DNA of 33,319 bases from an uncultured Collinsella sp. (GTDB lineage Bacteria; Actinomycetota; Coriobacteriia; Coriobacteriales; Coriobacteriaceae), in NCBI GenBank assembly GCA_958370325.1, contig CATXJW010000023.1, positions 1 through 33,319 on the forward strand, in the 5' to 3' direction. Position 1 is the first letter of the stretch; each line of letters begins with the position of its first letter. This document shows positions 9,101 to 16,875 of this stretch, piece by piece. The position numbers were made by a program, and so were the translations under genes. The notes below the pieces were generated by a model. That model worked only from the letters and a program-made list of their open reading frames with translations, was not told the DNA's origin and made no database searches.

Positions 9101-9310
9101 TAGGGCGCCGGCAAACGCAAGAATACCGGTAACGGCAAATGCCAACCTACTGGGCGCCGGGGCATTGAACTCCTGAACCTCGGGATCAAAGCCGTGGTTG
9201 CGGAAGATCTGAGCGATATCCTCGGCAGCCAAGCGCTCTTCTTCGCTGCATGCCGGCGTAATGCCGGTGTTCTGCAGCAGGTGGTTAATATAGTTCTGGG
9301 TGTTCGCCAT
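6113..9310 (-). CDS. M28-peptidase-like multi-pass membrane protein with a long acidic insert
   Basis: A 1065-residue protein. Residues 1-60 resemble the N-terminus of M28 aminopeptidases. Two membrane helices lie at about 56-95, then the metal-site-like VVVVAHYDSP (His138, Asp140), two more helices at about 158-205, and SGAVCNKSSVAAVL at about 218-231. From about 240 to 915 runs an acidic, Ala/Glu/Pro/Ser-rich disordered insert, with a basic patch (KKNEQ and preceding GRKKK) near its end. The peptidase-like fold resumes at about 917-1065 (HDIWFVATG, FFINLESVG, DLPHNVNPTN). Aligned by eye with M28 enzymes, the catalytic Glu is Ser933 and the bridging Asp is Cys222, while His138 and His1044 remain. 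It may therefore be a non-catalytic relative. I chose ATG 9310 (GGAG upstream) over a longer frame to 9460. Confidence 0.75.
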   Translation of the reverse strand: MANTQNYINHLLQNTGITPACSEEERLAAEDIAQIFRNHGFDPEVQEFNAPAPSRLAFAVTGILAFAGALLMGIGGGIGLVGTLLAIAGAVLYVLERTGHPVVSRLGKTGVSQNVIAYHKASGPLASPRNRPVVVVAHYDSPRAELLAREPYASYRALIAKLLPVATVAPAAVAILRILPLPGALKVLLWIVAILASLVALANAANIISNRYILPYTSGAVCNKSSVAAVLGVMDNVAPFQGENEFPDDVPFDTYFGEQKRRAEEMARAAAEYAAAQQQNDYGNTIEYEEPIYAEDEFGQPIAPDAQTEPEQGEAFDEQIEGFEGASADETLIGAIVPEDQNQAVQAEEFNDEVSAAEPAEEPVAAEPEPKLYRNAAGNIRFGSDAIRALGMLPESCTLDYEEGEEPTFETEPAPVVTAPAPVVAVDDESAAVTAAVAEPEAVSAIDPAAGLDILAPAAPAQDVTDEPDDDYVEQPRRVSYESDTDFSAEIPAATPHADIASAFSSIGASASNFFKGALAKGKKFVDDFEEKRAAAREAAEQEAIAQQQVAEAARERAAQEFEQNEAMQSVPVDAAEATTSFESQQPASADVVEATTSFEAQQHVDSTMSFDAAQFDSTITFEKQGTAIAEPLPVSDEQGDAADDDEPIDAVEIQDAAEDEPVEANSDEEQYAAAEQDDSTEVEQEEVPAVSEAPETDESRPYSTQIFTMPTPSGSGATVADVAPTQDETVDSLMAQISSQASPRPQMNVPDPASAPSPAPSSSPLASVPDPSLPSMKQANVASRTSLFDLPDPSAQVNDPFATAQGPEPTSAPVAPPRPVASSAQPIETISAPAPAAPKSRKRGLGGLFGRKKKNEQDSMSDWLGVEDDYDAKKSGRGIGSWDNFEDDNDGWKGGATSSDGASSEDMLSAVASMGDDELLGHDIWFVATGASDCDGAGMKAFLASHRDKLRGVFFINLESVGAGRLSVVTVEGEQQLLKGDRRIMNLVSKVCKSFHVDCGALEMPYAKTDSYAALEASRRALTIAGVDGTRLACARTEDDLPHNVNPTNIATVSEVVTEVIRRS
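7441..7582 (-). repeat. four short peptide repeats in the insert of the M28-like protein
   Basis: Four imperfect 22-nt units (7441-7462, 7474-7495, 7510-7531, 7561-7582) encode the related peptides EATTSFESQ, EATTSFEAQ, DSTMSFDAA and DSTITFEKQ. The pattern is an acidic residue, then small-Thr-x-Ser/Thr-Phe-acidic. The spacing is irregular, so these look like short linear motifs in a disordered region rather than a folded repeat. Confidence 0.65.
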
Positions 9311-9508
9311 GTGCGCTCCACATCCATAATCCGACAAATAGGCCCAATGCATGCACATTAGAACCGTATATAGTCGAAAGTATACCCCGAGCGAGCGCAA
9401 ACGACCGAATTCGGGCCATCTTAACGCCCCGAGCGGACAAGGATATAGCCTAATCTCCATATCGGACTAAAATCATGGCGGCAAACCACCTTCTCATGCG
9501 AGGACTCT

Positions 9509-10531
9509 ATGACGGCAAGCGACGCGACCGCGAAAATTAAAAAGGGGAATTCGGAGCCCAATTTCGATAAAACGGCTCAACGCATCCTCAATCTTTTCTT
9601 TGTGCTCAACAGCTCCCCCGAACCGCTGACGACCGAGCAGATCGTCTTGGATTCTGACCTGGGATATGGCTCGGGCAATATCGACTCGGATAAGCGCAAG
9701 TTTCGGCGCGATCGTGACAAACTGCTCGAGCGTGGCATCTTAATCAAGGAGGTTCGCCCCGCCGGTGCGCAGGAGACCGAGGAAAGCTCGTGGACAATCG
9801 ACCGCGAGCACACGTTTGCAGCAGGTGGCCTCATCACCGCAGACGACGCCGACATCCTACTCAACGCCATCGACCAGACGCTAGCGGCCGGCTCTTCCAC
9901 CTTTGCCGCGCCGCTTGCCGATATTCGCTCCAAAATTGCCTACCTCACCGGCATGTCGGCGGTGGACGAAGCACCGATCCGCCGCTCTCCCACCGTCGAT
10001 GCGGTATGGAGCGCCTTTGCCGAGCGATGCGCGCTGCGATTTTTATATCAGAACGGACGCGGTGAGCAAAAAGAGCGTACCGTCTGCGTCTACGGCATGT
10101 TCGAGCGCGAGGGCGTGGCGTACTTCTGCGGCCTCGACAATGTCACCGACGACATCAGGACATTCCGCTGCGACCGTATCGTTCGCGCTTGGCGTCCTTC
10201 GAAGGCCTACGCCATCCCTGCGGACTTCAATCTCAACGACTACCTGTTCTTTGAATTCGATTTCGCCGACCGACCGCCCGTTGCAGCCACGTTCTCGTTC
10301 GCCCCTCAGACGCAGATCGATATGATCAACGGCCTCACGCGCGGGCGAGGTGAGCTCGCACACACCGATGCGGGATGGATCTGGACCGTTGACGTGCGCG
10401 ACCTTGAAGCCGCCGCTTCATTTTGCATGGCCCACGCCATGGACGGCATGAGGCCCATGGCCCCCAAATCGCTCAAACAGGCGTGGAACCACCTCATCGA
10501 AAGGACGGTGCACGAGCATGCCCGTGCGTAA
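9509..10531 (+). CDS. WYL-domain transcriptional regulator (PafB/PafC-like), first of a pair
   Basis: A 340-residue probable DNA-binding regulator. Residues about 20-85 hold a winged helix-turn-helix (AQRILNLFFVLN, then LTTEQIVLDS and KRKFRRDRDKLLERGI, with the usual basic helix). The WYL-type domain spans about 165-235: RFLYQNGRGEQ leads to the strand GVAYFCGLDN and the ligand-binding FRCDRIV. The eponymous WYL triad itself is replaced by AYF. In actinobacteria paired WYL proteins such as PafB/PafC answer DNA damage by sensing single-stranded DNA; whether this pair does is unknown. GAGG lies 5-9 nt before the ATG. Its end overlaps the next gene by 14 nt. Confidence 0.85.
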   Translation: MTASDATAKIKKGNSEPNFDKTAQRILNLFFVLNSSPEPLTTEQIVLDSDLGYGSGNIDSDKRKFRRDRDKLLERGILIKEVRPAGAQETEESSWTIDREHTFAAGGLITADDADILLNAIDQTLAAGSSTFAAPLADIRSKIAYLTGMSAVDEAPIRRSPTVDAVWSAFAERCALRFLYQNGRGEQKERTVCVYGMFEREGVAYFCGLDNVTDDIRTFRCDRIVRAWRPSKAYAIPADFNLNDYLFFEFDFADRPPVAATFSFAPQTQIDMINGLTRGRGELAHTDAGWIWTVDVRDLEAAASFCMAHAMDGMRPMAPKSLKQAWNHLIERTVHEHARA

Positions 10532-11435
10532 ACTCACCAGCGAGCAGAGGCTCTCGCGCGCCATCGACATCATGGAGGCCCTCTACGCCGCCGGCGAGAA
10601 CGGCATGACTCGAAACGAGATTTGCAGTCGCTTTGACATCACGGGGGCGTCGCTCGACGAGATTCTCGAGATCGTCTCGACGCTCGCGGACCGAGAATCG
10701 GGTGCGCGTATCATCTGCGAATGCCACGGCGAGCGTGTGGTCCTCACCGGTGACGCCGGACGTGTGCTACCGTTGCGCTTGAGTGCCGCCGAGGGCGCCG
10801 TGCTCAACCACGAACTTGAATCGTTGGGGATCGAGCCGCAGACGGCAGCTCGGATTCGATCTGCCCTTCTACCCGAAGAGCTCGGCTATAACCAGCGCGT
10901 CTTTGACACCGTCAACCACGGGTCGCACTGGCAGCAGCTGAGCTGCGCCATTCAGGACGGCGTTCGCTGCCTCATCTCGTATCGTTCGATGGACGATGCA
11001 CGGCCACGCGAGCGTCTGGTCGACCCCTTGCGCATTACGGCAAACGGCGACCAAACATACCTGATTGCCTGGGACATCGCAGTCGATGAGCAGCGCACCT
11101 ATCGCATGGATAAAATCGAGGGACTCACCTTGACGGAAGACTCCGTCGTGCCTCACGCACCGGACGTTGCATCCCTCCACGATTCCCTTGCCCGGACGCA
11201 GCGTAGCGCAAAGCTCTTGATGCCATTCGATATGGCGGAGCATCTGGACTGGGCCGGCATCACCCTCATCGAGTGCAACGGGACAGACATGGTAACGGTA
11301 ACCGTGCATTACGGCTCCGAGCGTTGGCTACTGAGCCAGATAATCGCAGCGGGCGGAGCCATCCGCATCTTGGATGACCCCACCCTGTCAAAGCGTCTGC
11401 GCGATATGGCAAAAACCCTCGTCTGTCCGCTTTAG
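10518..11435 (+). CDS. WYL-domain transcriptional regulator (PafB/PafC-like), second of a pair
   Basis: A 305-residue paralogue of the preceding gene, translated from an ATG inside that gene's end. Residues about 8-80 look like a divergent winged helix (RLSRAIDIMEALYAAG, MTRNEICSRFDITG). The WYL domain is at about 148-205, with ISYRSMDDARPRERLVDP, then TYLIAWD in the WYL position and RTYRMDKIEGL. The two proteins probably form a heterodimer, as PafB and PafC do. The stop codon overlaps, by 4 nt, the stop codon of the convergent helicase gene, leaving no room for a terminator between them. Confidence 0.85.
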   Translation: MPVRKLTSEQRLSRAIDIMEALYAAGENGMTRNEICSRFDITGASLDEILEIVSTLADRESGARIICECHGERVVLTGDAGRVLPLRLSAAEGAVLNHELESLGIEPQTAARIRSALLPEELGYNQRVFDTVNHGSHWQQLSCAIQDGVRCLISYRSMDDARPRERLVDPLRITANGDQTYLIAWDIAVDEQRTYRMDKIEGLTLTEDSVVPHAPDVASLHDSLARTQRSAKLLMPFDMAEHLDWAGITLIECNGTDMVTVTVHYGSERWLLSQIIAAGGAIRILDDPTLSKRLRDMAKTLVCPL

Positions 11436-14326
11436 TGCCGCCGCTCGTGGCGTGCGCGCCACAGTTGCAGATAGTGACCGATCTGCGCCGATTCGATGCG
11501 TTGGTAGGAGCTCGTGGGCAGCGACGTTAAGAACTTCTTTCCGTAGCCCTTCGTCACCAGGCGCGGGTCGGCCAGAATCAGCACGCCGCAATCGGTCGAC
11601 GAGCGGATAAGGCGGCCGGCCGCCTGCTTGACCTCGAGCACTGCCTCGGGCAGCGAATAGCGCGCCCAAGCGCGGTCTTCGCGCAGGTTGCGCTCGCACG
11701 AGAGCGGGTCCGTGGGGCTCGAGAACGGCAGCTTGGGAATGATGACGCAGCGCAGCGTCTCGCCGCTGGCGTCAAACCCCTCCCAGAAGGCCTTAAGCGC
11801 AAAAAGCGACGAGGTTGGCTCGTTGATAAACCGGTCGCGTAGGCGACGAGGAGATGAGTTGCGCTGCTGGCAGTTGAGCTCCAGACCCGCGCGGGCCATC
11901 TTGGGCTCAACGCGGGCGTACAGGTCTTCCATGTCGCGCCGATTGGTGAACAACGTGAGCACCGATCCGCCCATGGCAAGATGGGCGTCGACCAGCACGC
12001 GCTCGAGCGCCGTAAGATAGCTCTCACGATCGCGCGGATCGGGGATATCGCCCGCAACGACTACAGCCATGTTCGAATCGAAGTCGTAGCTCGAGTCCAA
12101 GTGCAGCGATGAGGATGTTGAAGCACCAATGCGATCGAGGCCGACCGCATGGTTAAAGTGTTCAAAGCTTTTGGACACCGTCATGGTCGCCGAGGCAAAG
12201 ATAGCCGTGTGAACCTCGGGCAGCCACTCGGTTGCCAAGGCCTCGCCAATGTCGATGCGCTCTGCGGTCATTGACTCTCCGCCGGCACGCAGCCTGCGAT
12301 TGACCTGCAGCGAATACACGTAGTGTTCATCGGTACCATCAATGATGAGTTTGAGGTTCTCGGCCAGCTCGTGCAGGCGGCGCGAGATATCACCCAGGTC
12401 GACAACAACCTCGGGCTTGTCGGCGGCGACGGCTTGCACCAGCGCGTCGACGCTCTTGTCAGCTTGTTCCAATGCGTCGATGGCAGCGTAGGCCGACGGT
12501 AAGAAATCATGCCAGTCGTCAGATTCGCGCAGCTCGGGGCCAATCCATAGATTGGCATTGTCATAACCCCCACGCGCACGGCGGCCGAGCTCGCGAACGC
12601 CATCGAACACGTCGGCGATTGCCATGCTCGCGCGCGCAACCGTCGACGTCGCCTTGGCAGTAAGGCCCAGATAGAGCGTAGAGCCCTCGGAGGTTGCCAA
12701 ATCACGGGAAACCTGGCTTAGCGCGCCGGTGCTCGAGCCACCCAGGCGCTCAAACAGAACGCGCGATTCATCCGCCGACACCACGCGCGCCCACTGACGG
12801 CGCGCCTCGCGCTCGATGGAATGGGCCTCGTCGATTACCCAATGACGAATCGGAGGCAAAATCCTGCCCTCGGCCGCGACGTTGCGGAACAGCAGGGAAT
12901 GGTTGGTGACCACCACATCGGCATGCGCCGCACGACGGCGAGCGCCGTGGACCAAACATTTATCAGGGAAAAACGGGCAGAGGCGACGAGCACACTCGCG
13001 CGAGGCCGTCGTAAAGTCGGGACGGTTGACGCTGCGCCACCGAATGCCGAGCGAGTCGAGGTCGCCATCGGCTGATTGGCAGACGTACGCCATAATGACC
13101 GCGACCGCCGTGAGCGTGTCCGCCGGATCGCGCTTGGTGGTAATCTCGACCTGGCCGCGGCTCATGCGCTCAAGCTTGCGCAGGCACGGATAGTGGTCAT
13201 ACCCCTTGAGAGCGCAAAATGACAGACCACCGTCCAGCTGCTCGGCAAGTTTTGGCAGCTCATGATACATGAGCTGGTCGGCAAGATTATTCGATTTAGT
13301 CGCGATACCAACCGTGATGTTGTTGCGGCGCGCGGCCTCGGCAAAAGGCACCAGGTAAGCCATCGATTTGCCGACGCCCGTCCCCGCCTCAATCACGCGA
13401 TGTGTTCCCGTAACGAGCGCGTCACGGACCTCGAGCGCCATCGCGATCTGCTCATCACGCGGCTCGTACGTGGGATACATGCGATTAACCAGGCCGCCCG
13501 GGGCATAGTCCGCCTCGATTTCCTCGCGGCTCGGCATCTTAAGGACCGGTAGCTCGTCCGCATCAACGCGATCATCGGCCCGATCGGCCTTGAGTACGTC
13601 GGCGCGGGCGGCGCTGAGAGAGAAGATGGAACCGGGGTTCTGTCCCGCCAAGAAAGAGAAGATGGGACGATAGGACCAGGGTACGTCGGGGTGCATGTCG
13701 GCCAGGCGCGCCATCAAGCCCTGAGGCAAGTCGGTGAGCGCCACGAGCAACACGCGCCACACACCACACAGGGCGTCGACATCGGCGTTGGCGCGGTGCG
13801 ACACCGAGTCGCAGCCAAACAGGTCGGCCATGAAAGACAGCTTATGCGAGGCCAGGCGCGGAAGCGCGATGCGCGACAGTGCCAGCGAATCGATCCAGAT
13901 GTCACTGACGTTGACGCCACCCTTGACCGACTCGATAAACGAACGGTCGAAGGTGGCGTTATGTGCGATCACCGGGCAGCCGCCGACAAAATCGGCGAGA
14001 GCGGCGACAGCCTCAACGGCCGACGGGGCATCTGCCACATCGGCGTTTGTAATGCTCGTGAGCTCGGTAATCTCGGCGGGAATCAGCTGCTTGGGATGCA
14101 CGAAGGTATCGAAGCGATCGACAACCTCGCGGCCCGAAAGGCGAGCCGCCGATATCTCGATAAGCTCGTTGTCCTGCACCGAAAGACCCGTGGTCTCGGT
14201 ATCGAGGACGATAACATCTTCTTCGATGAGACCAAACGCTTGGGTTTTGGCGCGCTCGGCAAGCGTGGCATAGGAATCGATGACAAACTGCGGCGTTCCC
14301 GACGAAACAGCGTCCTCGATTAGCAT
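11432..14326 (-). CDS. dinG: DnaQ-like exonuclease fused to DinG-type helicase
   Basis: A 964-residue two-part enzyme. Residues about 36-190 are a DEDDh 3'-5' exonuclease: DTETTG (Asp42, Glu44), AHNATFD (Asp127) and SHRANADVD (His177, Asp182). Residues about 285-960 are a superfamily-2 helicase of the DinG/XPD type, with Walker A EAGTGVGKS (313-321) and the DEAH box (499-502). Four cysteines, C381, C445, C450 and C457, fit the iron-sulfur cluster of DinG/XPD helicases. The predicted role is 5'-3' unwinding and repair of damaged or structured DNA. The ATG at 14326 overlaps the ddl stop by 7 nt, so the two are translationally coupled. The symbol is by family; the exonuclease fusion is typical of Gram-positive versions. 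Confidence 0.9.
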   Translation of the reverse strand: MLIEDAVSSGTPQFVIDSYATLAERAKTQAFGLIEEDVIVLDTETTGLSVQDNELIEISAARLSGREVVDRFDTFVHPKQLIPAEITELTSITNADVADAPSAVEAVAALADFVGGCPVIAHNATFDRSFIESVKGGVNVSDIWIDSLALSRIALPRLASHKLSFMADLFGCDSVSHRANADVDALCGVWRVLLVALTDLPQGLMARLADMHPDVPWSYRPIFSFLAGQNPGSIFSLSAARADVLKADRADDRVDADELPVLKMPSREEIEADYAPGGLVNRMYPTYEPRDEQIAMALEVRDALVTGTHRVIEAGTGVGKSMAYLVPFAEAARRNNITVGIATKSNNLADQLMYHELPKLAEQLDGGLSFCALKGYDHYPCLRKLERMSRGQVEITTKRDPADTLTAVAVIMAYVCQSADGDLDSLGIRWRSVNRPDFTTASRECARRLCPFFPDKCLVHGARRRAAHADVVVTNHSLLFRNVAAEGRILPPIRHWVIDEAHSIEREARRQWARVVSADESRVLFERLGGSSTGALSQVSRDLATSEGSTLYLGLTAKATSTVARASMAIADVFDGVRELGRRARGGYDNANLWIGPELRESDDWHDFLPSAYAAIDALEQADKSVDALVQAVAADKPEVVVDLGDISRRLHELAENLKLIIDGTDEHYVYSLQVNRRLRAGGESMTAERIDIGEALATEWLPEVHTAIFASATMTVSKSFEHFNHAVGLDRIGASTSSSLHLDSSYDFDSNMAVVVAGDIPDPRDRESYLTALERVLVDAHLAMGGSVLTLFTNRRDMEDLYARVEPKMARAGLELNCQQRNSSPRRLRDRFINEPTSSLFALKAFWEGFDASGETLRCVIIPKLPFSSPTDPLSCERNLREDRAWARYSLPEAVLEVKQAAGRLIRSSTDCGVLILADPRLVTKGYGKKFLTSLPTSSYQRIESAQIGHYLQLWRARHERRH

Positions 14327-15285
14327 GCAACGCCCGCTCGACGAAGCCCCATGCGAATCAGGCTGTCACAGACCTGCGGGAACGTCATGTCATCGGTGTG
14401 GCGAATCTCATCCGGATACAGCGACGTATCGGTCATGCCGGGAATCGTGTTGGTCTCGAGGATAACGGGGCCGTCCTCGCTCACGATAAAGTCGCTGCGC
14501 GAGATACCCAGGCAGCCGAGTGCCTTATGGGCAGCGCAGGCAAGCTCCTGGGCACGAGCGTAGTTCTCGGGCGAAATCTGCGCCGGAATGCGATGGATGT
14601 CCGTAGGGTCGACATACTTCACGTCCAGATCGTAGAACTCGCAGTCCTCGGGCTTACGGATCTCGACAATCGGCAGAGCGCGCACGTCATCCTCGCCGTA
14701 TACGCCGACGGTGATCTCGGTACCCTCGATGCACTTCTCGACCAGTACTTTGTCGCCAAACTCAAACGCCTTGGCGATGGCCGCGGGCAGCTCGGAGGGC
14801 TCGTGGACCAGGGAGATGCCATAGCTGGAGCCGTTAACGGCCGGCTTCACAAAGCAGCGCTCGCCACAGACCTCGACGATATGATCGATATCGACTTCAT
14901 CGCCCACTTCGAGCGCAAGGCCGGGGGCAACGGGAATGCCCGCCTTGGCGTACAGGAGCTTCGAGACCTCCTTGTCGGCTCCGCAGGCGCTCGCGAGCAC
15001 GCCCGAGGCCGTGTAGGGGATACCCAGGGTCTCCATGGCACCCTGCATGGCACCATCCTCACCGCCGGCGCCGTGCATGGCGATAAACGCCACGTCAAAG
15101 CCGCCGGTCGCCATGATTACCATAAAATCATCGGCAGCCGTGTCGAGCAGCTTCACCGAAGTGTAGCCAGCCTCCTTCAGGGCCGCCACGACGTTCTTTC
15201 CCGAATTGAGCGAGATCTCGCGCTCAGCGGAATGACCGCCCGCCAAGACCGCTACGTGCATGTTCTCTAGGCTTTTACCCGGCAT
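14320..15285 (-). CDS. ddl: D-alanine--D-alanine ligase
   Basis: A 321-residue cytosolic ATP-grasp enzyme that joins two D-alanines for peptidoglycan precursors. The N-terminal AVLAGGHSAEREISLNSG and AMHGAGGEDG are the family's substrate-binding loops. EKCIEGTEITVGVYG, FYDLDVKYVD and VILETNTIPGMT are ATP-grasp and second-metal motifs. The Tyr in VKYVD is at the position that is Tyr in D-Ala-D-Ala ligases and Phe in D-Ala-D-lactate ligases, so a vancomycin-susceptible precursor is predicted. GAGGAG stands about 8 nt before the ATG at 15285, which decides this start over the internal ATG at 15261. Confidence 0.95.
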   Translation of the reverse strand: MPGKSLENMHVAVLAGGHSAEREISLNSGKNVVAALKEAGYTSVKLLDTAADDFMVIMATGGFDVAFIAMHGAGGEDGAMQGAMETLGIPYTASGVLASACGADKEVSKLLYAKAGIPVAPGLALEVGDEVDIDHIVEVCGERCFVKPAVNGSSYGISLVHEPSELPAAIAKAFEFGDKVLVEKCIEGTEITVGVYGEDDVRALPIVEIRKPEDCEFYDLDVKYVDPTDIHRIPAQISPENYARAQELACAAHKALGCLGISRSDFIVSEDGPVILETNTIPGMTDTSLYPDEIRHTDDMTFPQVCDSLIRMGLRRAGVAC

Positions 15286-15370
15286 GGGCAGACTCCTCCT
15301 CTATAATTTCTGCAGCTGATACCATATTGTAGCGATACCCTCTACGTTTCCCCAAAATCGAAAGGCTTCC

Positions 15371-16423
15371 ATGAATCCCAGGACTAAATCTCAGGACATT
15401 CGCGACTTGAGCCAAAACGATATTCGCGAGCTCGTGGCAGAACTCGGCCAGCCCGCTTTCCGTGCGAAGCAGCTCATCGAATGGGTCTTTGAGAAGAACG
15501 TTTGTTCGTTTGATGATATGACTAACCTTCCCAAGGCTTTCCGCGAGCAGCTTAAAGAGGCTTTTGCCTTTGATACGCCGACCGAGCTCACCAAGCAGGT
15601 TTCCAAAGATGGCTCTCGCAAGTATCTGCTCGAGTATCACGACGGCATTTCCGTCGAGACTGTCGGCATGCCCCGTCGTAACAAGCTTTCCGTCTGCGTT
15701 TCCACCCAGGCAGGCTGTGGCATGGGCTGCGCCTTTTGCGCCACCGGCCTTAACGGCCTCAAGCGCTCGCTGACCGCTCAAGAGATCGTCGACCAGGTGC
15801 TTCATGTATCCAACGACTTTGGCGAGCGTGCCACGAGCGTTGTCTTCATGGGCCAGGGCGAGCCGTTTGCCAACTACGACGAGGTTCTCAAGGCGCTGCG
15901 CATCCTCAACGACCCCGATGGCATCGGTATCGGCGCCCGTCACCTCACCGTCTCTACCAGCGGCGTTATTCCCGGTATTCGCAAATTTGCCGACATCCCC
16001 GAGCAGTTCACACTTGCCGTTTCTCTGCATTCCGCCATCCAGTCGACGCGCAATAAGCTTATGCCCGGTGTTAAGAAGTACACGCTGCTCCGCCTTCACG
16101 AGGCGCTTCAGCTCTACACCGAGAAGACTGGCCGCCGCCCGACCTATGAGTATGCCATGATCGAAGGCGTCAACGATACGAATCCTGAGATGCAGGCACT
16201 CTGCGACTTCTGCGAGGGAACGCTGTGTCACGTTAACCTGATTCAGCTTAACGACATCGAGGGCAGCCCGCTCAAGCCGTCTCCGATTCATAAGGTCGAG
16301 GACCTTCAGCGACGCCTTGAGTCTCGTGGCATCGAGACCACGATCCGTAATTCTCGCGGCAATGATATTGATGCCGCCTGCGGTCAGCTGAAGCAACGCT
16401 TCAAGGTACAGAAGAACGCATAG
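15371..16423 (+). CDS. rlmN: 23S rRNA (adenine-2503-C2) methyltransferase RlmN
   Basis: A 350-residue radical-SAM enzyme that methylates C2 of A2503 in 23S rRNA, and of A37 in some tRNAs. The CxxxCxxC cluster motif is at C116, C120 and C123 (AGCGMGCAFCATG). The C-terminal IDAACGQL supplies the methyl-carrying Cys337. The Cfr/RlmN-type N-terminal RNA-binding domain covers about 1-90. Everything is intact and the length is normal. It starts from an ATG preceded by AAAGG, is transcribed alone, and ends at a strong terminator. Cfr, the C8 methylase, is a relative, but the sequence and single-copy context favour RlmN. Confidence 0.96.
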   Translation: MNPRTKSQDIRDLSQNDIRELVAELGQPAFRAKQLIEWVFEKNVCSFDDMTNLPKAFREQLKEAFAFDTPTELTKQVSKDGSRKYLLEYHDGISVETVGMPRRNKLSVCVSTQAGCGMGCAFCATGLNGLKRSLTAQEIVDQVLHVSNDFGERATSVVFMGQGEPFANYDEVLKALRILNDPDGIGIGARHLTVSTSGVIPGIRKFADIPEQFTLAVSLHSAIQSTRNKLMPGVKKYTLLRLHEALQLYTEKTGRRPTYEYAMIEGVNDTNPEMQALCDFCEGTLCHVNLIQLNDIEGSPLKPSPIHKVEDLQRRLESRGIETTIRNSRGNDIDAACGQLKQRFKVQKNA

Positions 16424-16442
16424 GGGAGTCTGTGCCCCATAA

Positions 16443-16458
16443 CGTTTCATGTGAAACA
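16443..16458. promoter_or_regulatory. degenerate parS site
   Basis: CGTTTCATGTGAAACA matches the 16-bp parS consensus TGTTTCACGTGAAACA at 14 of 16 positions. It lies between rlmN and its terminator, about 2.1 kb from the three perfect parS copies, and is probably an auxiliary ParB site. Confidence 0.6.
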
Positions 16459-16462
16459 TCCG

Positions 16463-16508
16463 ACAACCCCGGTTGCAGATAATGCAACCGGGGTTGTTTC
16501 ATTTGTTT
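16463..16508 (+). terminator. intrinsic terminator of rlmN
   Basis: A perfect 15-bp stem (16463-16477 with 16483-16497) has a GATAA loop and is followed by a T-rich tract (TTCATTTGTTTT). It lies 40 nt after the rlmN stop codon. Confidence 0.88.
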
Positions 16509-16555
16509 TCATACTAATGGATTTGATTTACGTAAGCTTAGTTTTTAGCCAAAAT

Positions 16556-16593
16556 AAGGGGTCCTTGTCTCATGTATCAGACAAGGACCCCTT
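16556..16593 (-). terminator. intrinsic terminator of the parAB operon
   Basis: A perfect 15-bp stem (16556-16570 with 16579-16593) has an 8-nt loop. Read on the minus strand it is followed by ATTTT. It lies just beyond the last leftward gene of the origin cluster (stop at 16621). Confidence 0.85.
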
Positions 16594-16612
16594 TAAAACA
16601 GGCAAGTAATTG

Positions 16613-16624
16613 TTAGGTACCTAA
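16613..16624. repeat. 12-bp perfect palindrome TTAGGTACCTAA, left copy
   Basis: The palindrome includes the stop codon of the small membrane protein gene. An identical copy lies at 20116-20127 between khpB and yidC. The two bracket the block from the small membrane protein to khpB, most of which is visibly richer in A+T than the flanks. Confidence 0.6.
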
Positions 16625-16875
16625 TAACCAACATTTTCCCACTGGTGATTAACCCAGTCTTGGTTAATCTTGGGATTCTTAGTCACCTGAGCAGTGCGCA
16701 TAGCGACATCTTCGGTCATCACATCCATTTTCTTTTTAGATATATCGACGATATCCTGAGCTCCGCGGAGCAGTCGACCGCGGAGTTCATCATCTGTCGC
16801 AAGCTTATACCCCGCAAAAGCACCAGCCGCGACGGTGGTTGCCAACGCAATGGCCGCGAGAATCTTATTCTTCAT
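16621..16875 (-). CDS. small membrane protein coupled to parB
   Basis: An 84-residue protein with one N-terminal membrane helix (about 5-24, ILAAIALATTVAAGAFAGYK). A charged, probably helical region follows, then a Trp/Asn-rich C-terminus (INQDWVNHQWENVGY). The layout resembles YtxH-type small proteins, but I cannot assign a family. The ATG at 16875 is preceded by AGGAGG and lies inside the parB end (11-nt overlap), so translation is coupled to ParB. It is the last gene of the leftward operon. A role in tethering partition or cell-wall proteins to the membrane is speculation from context. Confidence 0.75.
   Translation of the reverse strand: MKNKILAAIALATTVAAGAFAGYKLATDDELRGRLLRGAQDIVDISKKKMDVMTEDVAMRTAQVTKNPKINQDWVNHQWENVGY

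Noticed and set aside
14320..15285. D-Ala-D-lactate ligase (vancomycin-resistance type)
   Set aside because: The position that is Phe in lactate ligases is Tyr here (VKYVD) and no vanH or vanX genes are nearby.
15275..16459. 394-codon minus-strand frame opposite rlmN
   Set aside because: rlmN has all catalytic cysteines in the plus frame; the antisense frame overlaps the ddl start and has no recognisable domain.
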